Source: Neorhizobium vignae
GTDB taxonomy: Bacteria > Pseudomonadota > Alphaproteobacteria > Rhizobiales > Rhizobiaceae
Assembly (NCBI RefSeq): GCF_000732195.1
Contig: NZ_JNNU01000006.1
Span: forward strand, 248,001 to 312,000
Reading direction: 5' to 3'
DNA length: 64,000 bases
Part shown: piece by piece, positions 47,331 through 57,493 of the stretch
How the letters are laid out: every line of letters begins with the position of its first letter
Numbering within the stretch: the first letter of the stretch is position 1
Translations under genes and position numbers: made by a program
Notes under the pieces: generated by a model
The model's input: the letters and a program-made list of their open reading frames with translations, nothing else
Told to the model about the DNA's origin: nothing
Database searches by the model: none

Positions 47331-50300
47331 TCAGTATTCGCGCTCATAAAAGATGCCGGCCTTGCCGCCTTCGGTGCCGGCGCCGGCCTTGAGCTTGACA
47401 CCCCGGCCGACATCGAGATTGATCGTCGCTTCCGCGCCGCTCTCGCCGCCCTGCTCGACCTGGATATAGGTGCGGTTGTTGATGTAGCGGCCGACCGACA
47501 CGGTGGTCTGGCCGGTTGCATCCGTGTTGATGTCGAGATCGTCGACGCCGAGATTGCTACGCAACGTTTCCAGCAGCGATGTGGAGCCACCGCCGGCAAG
47601 CTGGGTGACGGCGTCGGCCAGCTGGGCGATCTGCAGCGGCGACAGCCGCGACATCGACTGGCCGAAGATCAGGCGCGCCAGAACCTCGTCCTGGGGCAGG
47701 GCGGGCGAGGAGGAGAAGGCGATCGTCGGATCGTTGGCGACGCCGGTGACTTTCACCGTGATCGTCGTCGAGGCGGAGGTGGTGTTCGCCTCCATGTTGA
47801 GAACCGGGATCAGGCCGCCGCCGAAGGTTATGTCGCCATCGGTGAAATCCATCCGTTTGGCGAGGATCACGATACGGCCGCGGCGCATCTCGAAGCCGCC
47901 GGCGACGACCGGTGCGATCGCCGTGCCCGTCACGGTCAGCTCGCCGCCGAGTTCCGCGTCGATGCCGCGTCCGCGAACGAAGATGCCGTTTGGTGCGCTG
48001 ATCTGAAGATTGAGCGCGATCGGGTTCGAGCTGCCGCTGGCGCTCTTTGGCCGCAGCTTTTCCATCTGCCGCAGCACGTCGGGCGGCGCGTTGCGGTGGC
48101 GGATGTCGATGGCGGAAAGCGAGGTCGGCAGGCGGGCTGGCACGGTGATCGCAGCCTTGGTCAGTGTCAGGCGGCCTCCGAGGACGGGGCCCGAGGTCAG
48201 AGGGCCGGTGATGGTCAGGGCGCCGTCGGCGGTAGCTGCAAAAAGCGCGCCATCGGCGTAGGATGCCTTAGCCAGAGTGATCCTGAGGTCTGCCGGGAAG
48301 CCGGAGCCCGGCGTGATGCCGACCGAGCCCTGGACCGAAACCGTGCCGCCACCCGAGAGCTTACCCGTGAGGCTGGAGATATTGGCGCTTTTGCCATCGA
48401 AGGCGATATTGGCGGCTAGATCCGTCAGGGCGAGATTACGCCGGACATCCACCAGCCTTGCGCCGGACGAGGATGCCGTGCCGGTGATCGCCGGCGCCGG
48501 AGCCGTGCCGGCGATCGCGAGGTCGACATTGCCGGTGCCTTCCAGGACGAAGCCTTGCGCCGCCATCTGTCCGGCGAGAATCGAGAAGGGCAGTTTCCCG
48601 CTGAATTTCAGATTGAGTGGCTTTTCGCCTGCAAGCGAGACGGTGCCGCCGCCCGATAGCGCGACGCCGCCGCCGCCCGAAAGGCGGGTGTCGAGGGTGA
48701 CGGTGCCGTTCTGGAACGTGCCGCCGGCGGTGATGTTGAAAGCCGCGACCCCGGCGGATGTGGTCTGCGCAACGCCGGCATCGGCCCAGCGCAGATCATA
48801 ACGGACGGCGGGGGCTTGTGGCGTCCCCGTCGCGGTAACCGTGCCGGAAATCGTGCCGCGGGCGCCGAGGCTCGGCGCAAACGCGTTGATCAGGCTGGCG
48901 GGCACGGCATTTGCGCGGGCGTTGATGTCGAGTGCGGGAATGCCGTCCTTCAGGATGACCTTGCCGGCAGCCGAGAGATCGAGGCCGCCGGAGCCCGTCA
49001 GGCGGGTCTTGTCTAACGTGACTGTTCCGTTGGCGAAGCTGCCGCTTGCTTGGACTCGAAACGGACTGATGCCAGCATCGCGCGACTGGCGAAGCTGTGC
49101 ATCACTCCATTCTAAATCGTAACGTATGGCAGGGGCAGACGCGGCGCCGGTGGCGTTGATCGTGCCGGAAATCGTGCCGGCAGCGTTGATCGCGGGGACG
49201 AACGCGTTGATGAGATTGGCGGGCAGCGCCTTGATATTGGCGGTGAGGTCCAGCGCCGAGCCAGCCGTGCCGTTGACGGTGACGCTGCCCGACCCGGTTG
49301 CGATGGTGAGGTCGGCAAGACGCGCACCGCCGTTGGCGACCGCGACGCGGGTCGGGGCAGCAAGCCGGACCGGGATGCTGCGCGGCGCCGCTGCGAAGCT
49401 CTCGATGCCGACCGAGATATCGGCGCCGGTCTGGATATCGCCGACCGCGGTGAGGGGCGCGTTGTCATACTGGGCGGCGAGGTTGAAGTTGGTCCGGTTG
49501 CCGCCCTGGCTGACGCCGAGGTTGACGTCGTTGATGCCGACCGAGCCTGCGCCGATGCGCGTGGCGCGGACCGTGCCCTCGGCTGCAATCGCCTTGATGT
49601 CGGCAATGGCGAGATCGATATTCGGCTGGGCGATCTCGATCGTGCCGCGGCGAAGCGCCTTGCCGGAAGCGCGGATCACCGCGCCGGCCTTGCCGCCGGT
49701 ATTGCTGAACATCACGGTTCCCTTCAGGTCGCCCTGGGCCTGCTGGGCCGCAAGTGCCGCAAGCAGGGAGACATCCGGGAAATCGAACGTGAGCTGGCCT
49801 TCCGGCAGGAACGCGGGGGAGAAGTTCAAGGCGCCGGTCAGCTTGTTCGGACCGATCTCGGCAGTGATTGCCGGCGCGCTGGTGCGGCCCTGGACGGACG
49901 CGAGGTCGGCATTGACGCGGATCGGCTGGCCGTCGAGCGAACCCGTGCCGGTCAGCTTGCCCTTGGGTGCGTTCGGATCCGCGGTGCCTTCCAGGATGAA
50001 GCTCATGTCCTGGAGCTTGCGGCCGACCAACCGGGCGTCGGCGGAATTGACCACCGCCCTGACGCCCATCGCGTTCAACGGCCCCTTGGCCGAGATGTCG
50101 AAACCGGCAGCCCCCTCGGCTTCCGGCAGCCAACGCTTCAGATCCGGGACGCGGCCGGCCAGGCGCCCGGTGACAGTCCGATTGTCGAGCAGCATATTGC
50201 CGTGCGCTTCGATGGCGTTCGAGCGCATCACGAAGTTCTCGAGGCTGACGCGACCGCCGTTCACCACATTGACGTAGCCCTCGGCGGAAAGCTTGCCCTC

Positions 50301-51830
50301 GAACTTCGAAACCAGTCCCGGCGGCAGGACGGCAGGATTGGCGAAAACCCGGAAATTGCCGGTGACCGCCTGTTTCGACATGTCATAGGCGCCGGAAAGC
50401 GTACCGTTCACGTTGGCGCTGTCGAAGGTCGCCGCATCCAGGCCGATCGCCGGTGGTGCGAGCCTGAGCGGCGCATCCAGTGTCACCGGCCCGCGGATCA
50501 CCCGGTCGAGATCGTCGTTGGTGAAATCCGTGCGGGCGACAGTGAAGCGGCTGCGGATGCTGCCCGAACGGCTGATGAGGTTGAGGTCCTCGCTTTCCGC
50601 CTGCAGGCGGATCTGGCCGAAGCGGCCCTGCGGCAGCTCGGCGGCGCTGAGTGCAGCCGTCGCGTTGAAGCGGGCCGAGGCCGCCGCTCCGGTCAGCGTG
50701 AAATTGATGCTTTCGAAGGAGAAGCGGCTCTCCTGTCCGCTGATCGGCCAGACGAAATCGACCGGGCCCCTCACGCCGTTGAGGCTGGCGGTGAGGCTGT
50801 TGTCGCCCGTCGGGTCCCAGGCTCCCTTGGCGGAGATCTTCACAGCGCCGGAGGTGAGATCGCCGCGTTCGATATCCACCCGGCCAGAGGGCGCATAGAT
50901 CGCGGCGATGTTGATATCGGTCGTGCCGCCGAACAGCGGACGAAAGGCGGGCGGAAGAAGCGTCGACAGCTGCCCGCCACCGGTCACCTCCACCCTGTGC
51001 CTGCCGTTTTCGACCAGCACATGTTTGCCGTCGACCGCGATGACGGGAGTACCGCCGACGCTGCCCTGCAGCTTGCCGGCCCAGTCGGAAAGGGGGCCTT
51101 CGCCATCGAGCGCCAGTTCGACTGCCGGGGTGCCGGGCAGACGCAGAAGGCGGGCGAGCAGGCCGCCCTGCGGCTCGGACACGGCCGCCTTGAGGGTCAG
51201 ACGGTTTTCGGACGGCGCGTAGACCACGTCGGCAGATGCCCTGGCATCCGGCTCGTCCTTGCGGGTCGCCTGCAGGTCAAGCGAAATGTCAGGCCCGGTC
51301 GCGTCGATAGACCCCTTCACCGAAAGGGAGAAGTCCCGGCCCGAAAATGCCTGGGAAAGATTGATATCCGGCAGGTCGATCTGCGCAACGCGGATGCCGA
51401 CCGGCAAGGGTGATCCGGAGGAGCCCGTCGATGTCGCTTGTGTCGCGGCGGCGACCTTCTGTGGCCGCGGCGCACGGATGAAATTGACAGTGTCGGCCGA
51501 AATGTGCTCGGCGCGGAAGACCCCGGTCACCAGGGATGTCGGCGACCAGTCGATCTTGATGCCGCCGATCTGGGCATAGGGCCCCATATCGTCGGACAGC
51601 GTAAGGGCATCGATACGCAGGTCGCCGGTCAGAAGGCCTTCCGGGCGCGTGAAGGAGATGCTGCGGTCAGGCGTGGAGACGATGGCGGAAATGCGGTCCG
51701 CGGCGACGCGCCCGCCGACCGGGGTGAGAGCGACGAAAAGGACGACACCCAGGGCCATGACGAACAGGATCGCGACCACGCCAAGCGCAGCCTTCAAGAC
51801 CCATTTCAACAGGCGTATCATCAGCATCAT
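47331..51830 (-). CDS. tamB: translocation and assembly module inner membrane protein TamB
   Basis: The 1499-residue protein is anchored by one N-terminal helix (VLKAALGVVAILFVMALGVV, about residues 11-35) and then forms a long, repetitive beta-rich periplasmic body of the AsmA/DUF490 bridge type, with internal near-repeats around residues 930-1130 (ASLINAFAPSLGARGTISGT versus NLINAFVPAINAAGTISGTI). The C-terminal DUF490/TamB domain (about 1150-1499) ends with LKAGAGTEGGKAGIFYEREY. TamB bridges inner and outer membranes for lipid transport or autotransporter assembly with TamA, which lies 27 bases upstream on the same strand. Confidence 0.94.
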   Translation of the reverse strand: MMLMIRLLKWVLKAALGVVAILFVMALGVVLFVALTPVGGRVAADRISAIVSTPDRSISFTRPEGLLTGDLRIDALTLSDDMGPYAQIGGIKIDWSPTSLVTGVFRAEHISADTVNFIRAPRPQKVAAATQATSTGSSGSPLPVGIRVAQIDLPDINLSQAFSGRDFSLSVKGSIDATGPDISLDLQATRKDEPDARASADVVYAPSENRLTLKAAVSEPQGGLLARLLRLPGTPAVELALDGEGPLSDWAGKLQGSVGGTPVIAVDGKHVLVENGRHRVEVTGGGQLSTLLPPAFRPLFGGTTDINIAAIYAPSGRVDIERGDLTSGAVKISAKGAWDPTGDNSLTASLNGVRGPVDFVWPISGQESRFSFESINFTLTGAAASARFNATAALSAAELPQGRFGQIRLQAESEDLNLISRSGSIRSRFTVARTDFTNDDLDRVIRGPVTLDAPLRLAPPAIGLDAATFDSANVNGTLSGAYDMSKQAVTGNFRVFANPAVLPPGLVSKFEGKLSAEGYVNVVNGGRVSLENFVMRSNAIEAHGNMLLDNRTVTGRLAGRVPDLKRWLPEAEGAAGFDISAKGPLNAMGVRAVVNSADARLVGRKLQDMSFILEGTADPNAPKGKLTGTGSLDGQPIRVNADLASVQGRTSAPAITAEIGPNKLTGALNFSPAFLPEGQLTFDFPDVSLLAALAAQQAQGDLKGTVMFSNTGGKAGAVIRASGKALRRGTIEIAQPNIDLAIADIKAIAAEGTVRATRIGAGSVGINDVNLGVSQGGNRTNFNLAAQYDNAPLTAVGDIQTGADISVGIESFAAAPRSIPVRLAAPTRVAVANGGARLADLTIATGSGSVTVNGTAGSALDLTANIKALPANLINAFVPAINAAGTISGTINATGAASAPAIRYDLEWSDAQLRQSRDAGISPFRVQASGSFANGTVTLDKTRLTGSGGLDLSAAGKVILKDGIPALDINARANAVPASLINAFAPSLGARGTISGTVTATGTPQAPAVRYDLRWADAGVAQTTSAGVAAFNITAGGTFQNGTVTLDTRLSGGGGVALSGGGTVSLAGEKPLNLKFSGKLPFSILAGQMAAQGFVLEGTGNVDLAIAGTAPAPAITGTASSSGARLVDVRRNLALTDLAANIAFDGKSANISSLTGKLSGGGTVSVQGSVGITPGSGFPADLRITLAKASYADGALFAATADGALTITGPLTSGPVLGGRLTLTKAAITVPARLPTSLSAIDIRHRNAPPDVLRQMEKLRPKSASGSSNPIALNLQISAPNGIFVRGRGIDAELGGELTVTGTAIAPVVAGGFEMRRGRIVILAKRMDFTDGDITFGGGLIPVLNMEANTTSASTTITVKVTGVANDPTIAFSSSPALPQDEVLARLIFGQSMSRLSPLQIAQLADAVTQLAGGGSTSLLETLRSNLGVDDLDINTDATGQTTVSVGRYINNRTYIQVEQGGESGAEATINLDVGRGVKLKAGAGTEGGKAGIFYEREY

Positions 51831-51857
51831 GCCTTAAAAGCTACCCTTTACTGCCTT

Positions 51858-53789
51858 TCAGAATGCCTGTCCTATGCCCGCATAGATACCGTACTGGCTG
51901 CCGCCGTCATAGCGCTGCAAGGGAATTGCAACGTCCAATCTCAGCGGTCCAAAAGGCGTGGCATATCTCACGCCGATCCCTGCGCCAGCACGTATATCAG
52001 AAAAATCAGGCACGATTCCGGTCGATACCGTACCAATGTCGACAAAAGGTACAATGCCTATGTTTTCTGACAGTTTTACCCTCACTTCGAAAGAACCCAG
52101 CGTATAGGATCGCCCGCCCGTGGCGTCATCGGCGCTGTTATAGGGCGAAATTTCGCGGTAGGTGTAACCGCGCACCGATCCGCCGCCGCCGGCGAAGAAT
52201 CTGCGTGTCGCGGGAATTCTTTCAAGGTCGCTTCCGCCGACCAGTGTTCCGGCCGCAAGACGGGCCGCCAGCACGACCTTGTCCTCCTGCCCGAGGCCGA
52301 GATAACCCGAGATCGAGCCCTCGAAGGACGAGAAGATCGTGCCGTCCATCAGCTCGTAGCTCGGCTTTGCGGAGAGCGTCGCGTAATAGCCCTTGGTCGG
52401 ATCGAGCTTGTTGTCCCGCGCGTCGCGCTCGAAGCCGATCGGCAGGCTGAGGGTGAGATACTGGTTGTTGCCGAAGGCATCGTCGGCGTCGATATAGGCG
52501 ATCTCGCCGCCGCCCTTGAGCTTGTCGGTATCGTTCAGCTCGTAGGTAATGCCGGCCGAGTAGATGATGGTCTGCGCCTCGTAGACGTCGGGCGTTTCGC
52601 TCTTGGCTTCCAGGCGGGATTCGAAGGTCGCTTCGGGCACGAAAGCACCAGGCTTCGTGAAGATGATGCCCGCGGAATAGTCGAAGGTGGTGACGTCGGT
52701 GGTGGCGCCGATACCGGACACCTTGCCCTCGATGCGAAGCGATTCGGCTTCCCCGAAGAGGTTGCGGTGGCCCCAGTATCCCTCAAGGCCGGCGCCGTCG
52801 ATCGAGGAATATTCGGCGCCGACGCCGAAATAACGATGCTTGCCTTCCGACACCTCTATCGTCAGCGGCAACGAACCGTCCGGCGCCAGCTTGTCCGCCT
52901 CGTGGATCGTCACGCTCGAGAAGACGCCGAGCTCGCGCAGGCGGTCGTTGGCCTTCTTCAATTGCACGGGAGAATACTGCCCGTGTTTGTCGAGCCGCGA
53001 ATACCGGCTGATGAAGGCGGCATCGACGGTGCGCGATCCCTTGACCGCTACGGCTCCGAACGGGGCAACAGGGCCGCTGATCGCACCGAGCACCACGTTG
53101 ATCGTGTTGGTGCGGTGATCGGCCGTCACCTGCCGTTCCGTCAGCTTCGCGAGCGGGCGGCCCTCGTCCTTCAAATCGACGAGAAGCTGCTCGCCGGCCT
53201 TGAGGATCAGGCGCGAACCCGCCGCGCCGCCAGGAATAAGATCGTATTTTTCCGGATCGTGGCCGACGGCGTCCCCCTCGAAGCGGACCGAGCCAAGCTT
53301 GAAGACCGGGCCTGGATCGACGCGGACCGTGACCGGCACGGGGGCCGCGTGGTCGAATGCAGGGTTGGGCGGCAGGCGGTCGATATCGGTTCCGGCGACG
53401 GAGATATGCACCGTGCCGCCGTAACGGGCCTCTTCGTAGAGTACGGCGATGAGCCGGTCGCGGTCTTCGCGCGCCTTGATGATGACGCCGAGGTCCCCGG
53501 AGACCGGCTGCTTTTCGTCGGTAATCAGGGAGGCGGCCGATTCGAGGCGCTTCTTGAGGTTCTTGTCGGCGTTGCCGGCTTCGAGCGTCGCGTCGTAACG
53601 GACGGGGTCGATCACCTCGACCGTGTCGTCATTGTCGCCGAACAGCGTGATGCCGAAGAGTTTGAACGCGTAGGCGTTGCCGGAAAGCGGCGGGGAAACG
53701 AGCAGGGCAGCGGCGAGCATCGCGGCGGTGCCTGCTCCCCTCAGCTTCCGTTTTTCTGTCCGCCCAGTGTTTTCGTTCCGCATACGCAA
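51858..53789 (-). CDS. tamA: translocation and assembly module outer membrane protein TamA (Omp85 family)
   Basis: The 643-residue protein has a signal peptide (AAMLAAALLVSPPLSGNAYA, cleavage near residue 42), three POTRA domains (about residues 60-330) and a C-terminal 16-strand Omp85 barrel. The barrel holds the lid-lock RGY motif in FAGGGGSVRGYTYREISPYN near residue 540, GAGIGVRYATPFGPLRLDVA near residue 605, and ends in a phenylalanine (YGIYAGIGQAF), as expected for outer membrane insertion. It is directly followed by tamB, and the two form one transcription unit. Confidence 0.94.
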   Translation of the reverse strand: MRMRNENTGRTEKRKLRGAGTAAMLAAALLVSPPLSGNAYAFKLFGITLFGDNDDTVEVIDPVRYDATLEAGNADKNLKKRLESAASLITDEKQPVSGDLGVIIKAREDRDRLIAVLYEEARYGGTVHISVAGTDIDRLPPNPAFDHAAPVPVTVRVDPGPVFKLGSVRFEGDAVGHDPEKYDLIPGGAAGSRLILKAGEQLLVDLKDEGRPLAKLTERQVTADHRTNTINVVLGAISGPVAPFGAVAVKGSRTVDAAFISRYSRLDKHGQYSPVQLKKANDRLRELGVFSSVTIHEADKLAPDGSLPLTIEVSEGKHRYFGVGAEYSSIDGAGLEGYWGHRNLFGEAESLRIEGKVSGIGATTDVTTFDYSAGIIFTKPGAFVPEATFESRLEAKSETPDVYEAQTIIYSAGITYELNDTDKLKGGGEIAYIDADDAFGNNQYLTLSLPIGFERDARDNKLDPTKGYYATLSAKPSYELMDGTIFSSFEGSISGYLGLGQEDKVVLAARLAAGTLVGGSDLERIPATRRFFAGGGGSVRGYTYREISPYNSADDATGGRSYTLGSFEVRVKLSENIGIVPFVDIGTVSTGIVPDFSDIRAGAGIGVRYATPFGPLRLDVAIPLQRYDGGSQYGIYAGIGQAF

Positions 53790-53902
53790 ACTGACTGTGG
53801 ATTCCCCCGGCTGGAAGCCCTCATAGCATCCGACGAAGCGAACTATCTAACTGCAAAAGGTGAAGCCGGGTACCCCTTGGCAATGATTTCATGAAAGAAA
53901 AA

Positions 53903-53930
53903 GCCCCGGAGTGTGCTCCGGGGCCACAGT
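53903..53930. terminator. bidirectional terminator between the glycine-zipper gene and tamA region
   Basis: GCCCCGGAG (53903-53911) pairs with CTCCGGGGC (53916-53924) around TGTG. On the minus strand it is followed by TTTTTC, making a strong terminator for the lipoprotein gene that ends at 53954. Confidence 0.85.
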
Positions 53931-53953
53931 TTTTCCTGCAATCCACGCGTTAA

Positions 53954-54217
53954 TCAGTAACGGCGCGGGCAGCTGTCGATATAGCGGCGGCCATAACGGT
54001 CGCGGTAGTAGCACTGTCCCGGCTGTTCGGCGACGGAGCCGATCAAGGCGCCGGAAACGCCGCCGATCGCAGCGCCAACGGCCGCGCCGCGGACGTTGCC
54101 GGTAGCCAGACCGCCGATCACGGCGCCGGATGCTGCGCCGATGCCGGCGCCCTGTTCAGTTGCCGTGCAGCTCGCGAGCGAGGCGCCGACCATCAAAAGC
54201 ACCAAGGCTTTCTTCAT
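53954..54217 (-). CDS. glycine-zipper (YMGG-like) lipoprotein
   Basis: The 87-residue protein has a lipoprotein signal peptide (MKKALVLLMVGASLASCTAT, lipobox cysteine at residue 17). The mature part is a glycine zipper, GAGIGAASGAVIGGLATGNV then GAAVGAAIGGVSGALIG, typical of the YMGG/17 kDa-antigen-like family that inserts into membranes, followed by a basic YYRDRYGRRYIDSCPRRY tail with two cysteines. The start at 54217 follows GAGGAT; the frame opens upstream but lacks a signal. Role unknown; envelope location is inferred. Confidence 0.85.
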   Translation of the reverse strand: MKKALVLLMVGASLASCTATEQGAGIGAASGAVIGGLATGNVRGAAVGAAIGGVSGALIGSVAEQPGQCYYRDRYGRRYIDSCPRRY

Positions 54218-54528
54218 GAGATCCTCCTGTTTTTTCTTCATTTTGCCCGGCCGCCTCGGACTCCGAGGGTTTCCGCGGGTCAATTCAAGCAGCCATCACA
54301 GGGAACAATAGGTCGCGGGGTTAAAGAGTCCATATGACCTCAATATTTTGCGCACCGATTTTTGTTTTGGTTGCGGATAGTTACTCCGCATTGACGGAAG
54401 CGAAGGGCGGTTCGCCCGTCAGGCCGCCGACCAAAATATTGCCGTTTCCGTAGAAAGTAGCGGTTGATCCCTTAGGTAAAAAAGCAAATGATGCCGGGCG
54501 TGTCCGGGAGGGACACGAGGAGGACACT
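54218..54528. other. 311-base divergent intergenic region without a gene
   Basis: This gap separates the divergent glycine-zipper lipoprotein and coxS-like genes and must carry both promoters. It is AT-richer than its surroundings in the middle (54330-54380). I see the coxS ribosome site (GAGGAGG just before 54529) but no convincing conserved operator, and a short reverse-strand open frame over it is not protein-like. Confidence 0.6.
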
Positions 54529-55017
54529 ATGACGAAAGTGACGCTGACCGTGAACGGGCGCGCGATGAGCGGCGAGTGTGAGGATCGCACCCTGCTCGTG
54601 CATTTTATCCGCGAAAAACTTGGTCTGACCGGAACGCATGTGGGCTGCGACACGACTCAGTGCGGCGCCTGCGTCGTTCATATGGACGGCCATTCGGTGA
54701 AGAGCTGTTCGATCCTGGCTGTGCAGGCATCCGGCTCGACGATCACGACGATCGAGGGCCTCGCCGGCCAGGGCGAATTGCATCCGGTTCAAGCCGCTTT
54801 CAAGGAGCATCATGGCCTGCAATGCGGCTTCTGCACGCCCGGCATGGTGATGACAGCGGTCGACCTGATCAACCGGGAAGGCGGGACGCTCACCGAAGAG
54901 ACGGTCCGCGCCGGGCTCGAAGGCAATATCTGTCGTTGCACCGGCTACCACAACATCGTCAAGGCGATCCTTGCCGCCGATGCCGAAATGGCAACGGGCC
55001 GGCAGGCCGCCGAGTGA
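54529..55017 (+). CDS. molybdo-hydroxylase small [2Fe-2S] subunit (CoxS-like)
   Basis: The 162-residue electron-transfer subunit has the plant-type [2Fe-2S] ligands in [19 protein letters not shown] near residue 42 and the second, all-helical cluster domain ligands in [15 protein letters not shown] near residue 100 and [12 protein letters not shown] near residue 140. This is the CoxS/CutS subunit of xanthine-oxidase-family hydroxylases. GAGGAGG precedes the ATG. A 113-base gap with a strong hairpin separates it from the large subunit. The order S-L-M, and the AYRGAGR motif in the large subunit, place the set in the form II CODH-like group. Confidence 0.92.
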   Translation: MTKVTLTVNGRAMSGECEDRTLLVHFIREKLGLTGTHVGCDTTQCGACVVHMDGHSVKSCSILAVQASGSTITTIEGLAGQGELHPVQAAFKEHHGLQCGFCTPGMVMTAVDLINREGGTLTEETVRAGLEGNICRCTGYHNIVKAILAADAEMATGRQAAE

Positions 55018-55030
55018 GGGGCGGGTAGTC

Positions 55031-55082
55031 GGTAGTGAGCAGCGGTTCAGGCGGCGTTTCCGCTCTTGAACCCCTCGCTACC
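55031..55082 (+). repeat. imperfect 52-base hairpin between coxS- and coxL-like genes
   Basis: Three nested stems: GGTAGTGAG (55031-55039) with CTCGCTACC (55074-55082), GGTTCA (55044-55049) with TGAACC (55067-55072), and GCGG (55051-55054) with CCGC (55060-55063). Could be an intercistronic mRNA stem or a small palindromic repeat. Confidence 0.55.
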
Positions 55083-55130
55083 AGCTAATTCCTGCTCGCG
55101 AACCAAAACCAATCACCATCTCGGGAGGAG

Positions 55131-57482
55131 ATGAACATGGGTGTTGAAGGAATCGGTGCACGCGTTACCCGCAAGGAAGACAAGCGTTTTCTGACCGGCA
55201 AGGGCCGCTATACGGACGATATGACCGTCCCGGGCATGAAATATGCCTATTTCGTCCGCAGTCCCTACGGGCATGCGAAGATCAGAAACATCGACGCGAC
55301 CGCAGCGAAAGCCATGCCTGGTGTCATCGACGTGCTCGACGGCAAGCAGCTGCAGGCGGACGGCATCGGCAATCTCATCTGCGGCTGGATGATCCATTCG
55401 AAGGATGGAACGCCTATGAAGATGGGCGCATGGCATCCGCTCGCCGTCGATACCGTGCGCTATGTGGGCGACGCGATCGCGATCGTGGTAGCCGATAGCT
55501 CCGGCGAAGCCCGCGATGCTGCGGAAGCCGTGGTCATCGACTACGAGCAGTTGCCGACAGTGGTCGAGGCTGTTGCAGCACTTGCCCCCGGTGCGCCGCA
55601 GATCCATCCGGAAGCGCCGGGCAATCTGATCTTCGACTGGCAGATCGGCGAGTCCGATGCGGTCGACAAGGCGATTGCGGCAGCGGCGCATGTCACCGAG
55701 ATCGAGATCCTCAACAACCGCCTGTCGCCGAACCCGATGGAGCCGCGCGCCACGCTCGGCATCTACGACACGGCGGAGGATCACTACACCTGCTATACGA
55801 CCAGCCAGAACCCGCATGTGGCGCGGCTGGTGATGAGCGCCTTCTACAATGTGGCGCCGGAAAACAAGCTGCGCGTCATCGCGCCGGATGTCGGCGGCGG
55901 TTTCGGCTCGAAGATCTATATCTACCCGGAAGAGATCATCTGTCTCTGGGCGTCCAAGAAGACCGGCGTGCCGGTGAAATGGACCTCGGATCGCACCGAG
56001 GCCTTCCTGACCGACGCGCATGGCCGCGATCACGTCTCGAAGGTAAAGATGGCCTTCGATGCCAACAACCGGATCACGGCGCTGAAGGTCGATACGATCG
56101 CCAATCTCGGCGCCTATATGTCGCTGTTCTCCTCGGCCGTGCCGACCTATCTCTATGCGACGCTGCTTTCCGGCCAGTATGCAATCCCGGCGATCCACGC
56201 CAATGTCCGCACCGTCTATACCAATACGGTGCCGGTCGATGCCTATCGCGGCGCCGGCCGCCCGGAAGCGACCTATCTGCTCGAACGGACCATGGAGACG
56301 GCGGCCCGCGAACTCGGTGTCTCGCCCGCGGAACTGCGCCGGACGAACTTCATCCGAACCTTCCCCTACCAGACGCCTGTCATCATGAACTATGACGCGG
56401 GCGACTACGAAGCCTCGCTGAATGCGGCGATGCAGGCCGCCGACTGGAACGGTTTTGCCGCCCGCCGCACACAATCCGAAGCGAAGGGCAAGAAGCGCGG
56501 CATCGGCATGAGTTGCTATATCGAGGCCTGCGGCATTGCGCCGTCCGCCGCGGTCGGATCGCTCGGTGCCGGCGTGGGTCTGTGGGAATCGGCGGAAGTG
56601 CGGGTCAATGCGGTCGGCACGATCGAGGTGCTGACCGGCTCGCATAGCCACGGCCAGGGCCATGAAACCACCTTTGCGCAGCTGGTCGCCGGCCGTCTCG
56701 GCGTGCCGATCGAGAGCATCAACATCGTCCATGGCGATACCGACAAGGTGCAGATGGGCATGGGCACTTACGGCTCGCGTTCAGGCGCGGTCGGCATGTC
56801 GGCGGTCGTCAAGGCGCTCGACAAGGTCGAGGCCAAGGCGAAGAAGATCGCCGCGCATCTGATGGAAGCGTCCGAAGAGGATATCGTCATCGAGAACGGC
56901 GAACTGAAGGTCGCAGGCACCGACAAGTCGGTGCCGTGGTTCCAGGTGGCGCTCGCCTCCTATACCGCCCACAACCTGCCTTCGGGCATGGAGCCGGGCT
57001 TGAAGGAAACCGCCTTCTACGACCCTTCCAACTTCACTTTCCCGGCCGGCTGCTACATTGCCGAGGTAGAAATCGATCCGGATACCGGCGAGACGGATAT
57101 CGTCCAGTTCGTCGCGGCCGACGATTTCGGCAATATCATCAACCCGATGATCGTCGAGGGCCAGGTGCATGGCGGCATTGCCCAGGGTGTCGGCCAGGCG
57201 CTGCTCGAGAACGTGCAGTATGACGCGAACGGCCAGCTTCTGACGGCAAGTTATATGGACTATGCCATGCCGCGCGCCGACGACCTGCCGTCGTTCACGT
57301 TGTCGCACCAGAACACGCCTTGCCCGAGCAATCCGCTCGGCATCAAGGGCTGCGGCGAGGCGGGTGCGATCGGTTCGCCGCCGGCGCTCATCAACGCCAT
57401 CACCGATGCGATCGGCCACAACAAGCTCACCATGCCGGCGACCCCGATGAAGGTCTGGCAGGCATTGCAGACGGCTCACTGA
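55131..57482 (+). CDS. xanthine-oxidase-family molybdopterin subunit, form II CODH large-subunit-like
   Basis: The 783-residue catalytic subunit of the CoxL/aldehyde oxidase type has the Mo-cofactor motifs [14 protein letters not shown] near residue 255, the active-site loop [18 protein letters not shown] near residue 375, [15 protein letters not shown] near residue 507 and the catalytic glutamate in [20 protein letters not shown] near the C-terminus. True aerobic CO dehydrogenase (form I) carries AYxCSFR at the loop; the AYRGAGR here marks form II, whose physiological substrate is not settled. CO oxidation should therefore not be assumed. Confidence 0.92.
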   Translation: MNMGVEGIGARVTRKEDKRFLTGKGRYTDDMTVPGMKYAYFVRSPYGHAKIRNIDATAAKAMPGVIDVLDGKQLQADGIGNLICGWMIHSKDGTPMKMGAWHPLAVDTVRYVGDAIAIVVADSSGEARDAAEAVVIDYEQLPTVVEAVAALAPGAPQIHPEAPGNLIFDWQIGESDAVDKAIAAAAHVTEIEILNNRLSPNPMEPRATLGIYDTAEDHYTCYTTSQNPHVARLVMSAFYNVAPENKLRVIAPDVGGGFGSKIYIYPEEIICLWASKKTGVPVKWTSDRTEAFLTDAHGRDHVSKVKMAFDANNRITALKVDTIANLGAYMSLFSSAVPTYLYATLLSGQYAIPAIHANVRTVYTNTVPVDAYRGAGRPEATYLLERTMETAARELGVSPAELRRTNFIRTFPYQTPVIMNYDAGDYEASLNAAMQAADWNGFAARRTQSEAKGKKRGIGMSCYIEACGIAPSAAVGSLGAGVGLWESAEVRVNAVGTIEVLTGSHSHGQGHETTFAQLVAGRLGVPIESINIVHGDTDKVQMGMGTYGSRSGAVGMSAVVKALDKVEAKAKKIAAHLMEASEEDIVIENGELKVAGTDKSVPWFQVALASYTAHNLPSGMEPGLKETAFYDPSNFTFPAGCYIAEVEIDPDTGETDIVQFVAADDFGNIINPMIVEGQVHGGIAQGVGQALLENVQYDANGQLLTASYMDYAMPRADDLPSFTLSHQNTPCPSNPLGIKGCGEAGAIGSPPALINAITDAIGHNKLTMPATPMKVWQALQTAH

Positions 57483-57493
57483 GGAGAACAGAT

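Noticed and set aside
46503-48419. 638-codon plus-strand frame over arginase and tamB
   Set aside because: Covers two genuine minus-strand genes and the gap between them; no protein family resemblance.
54381-54653. 90-codon minus-strand frame over the coxS upstream region
   Set aside because: Overlaps the start of coxS on the opposite strand, Ser/Pro/Arg-rich, no ribosome site.
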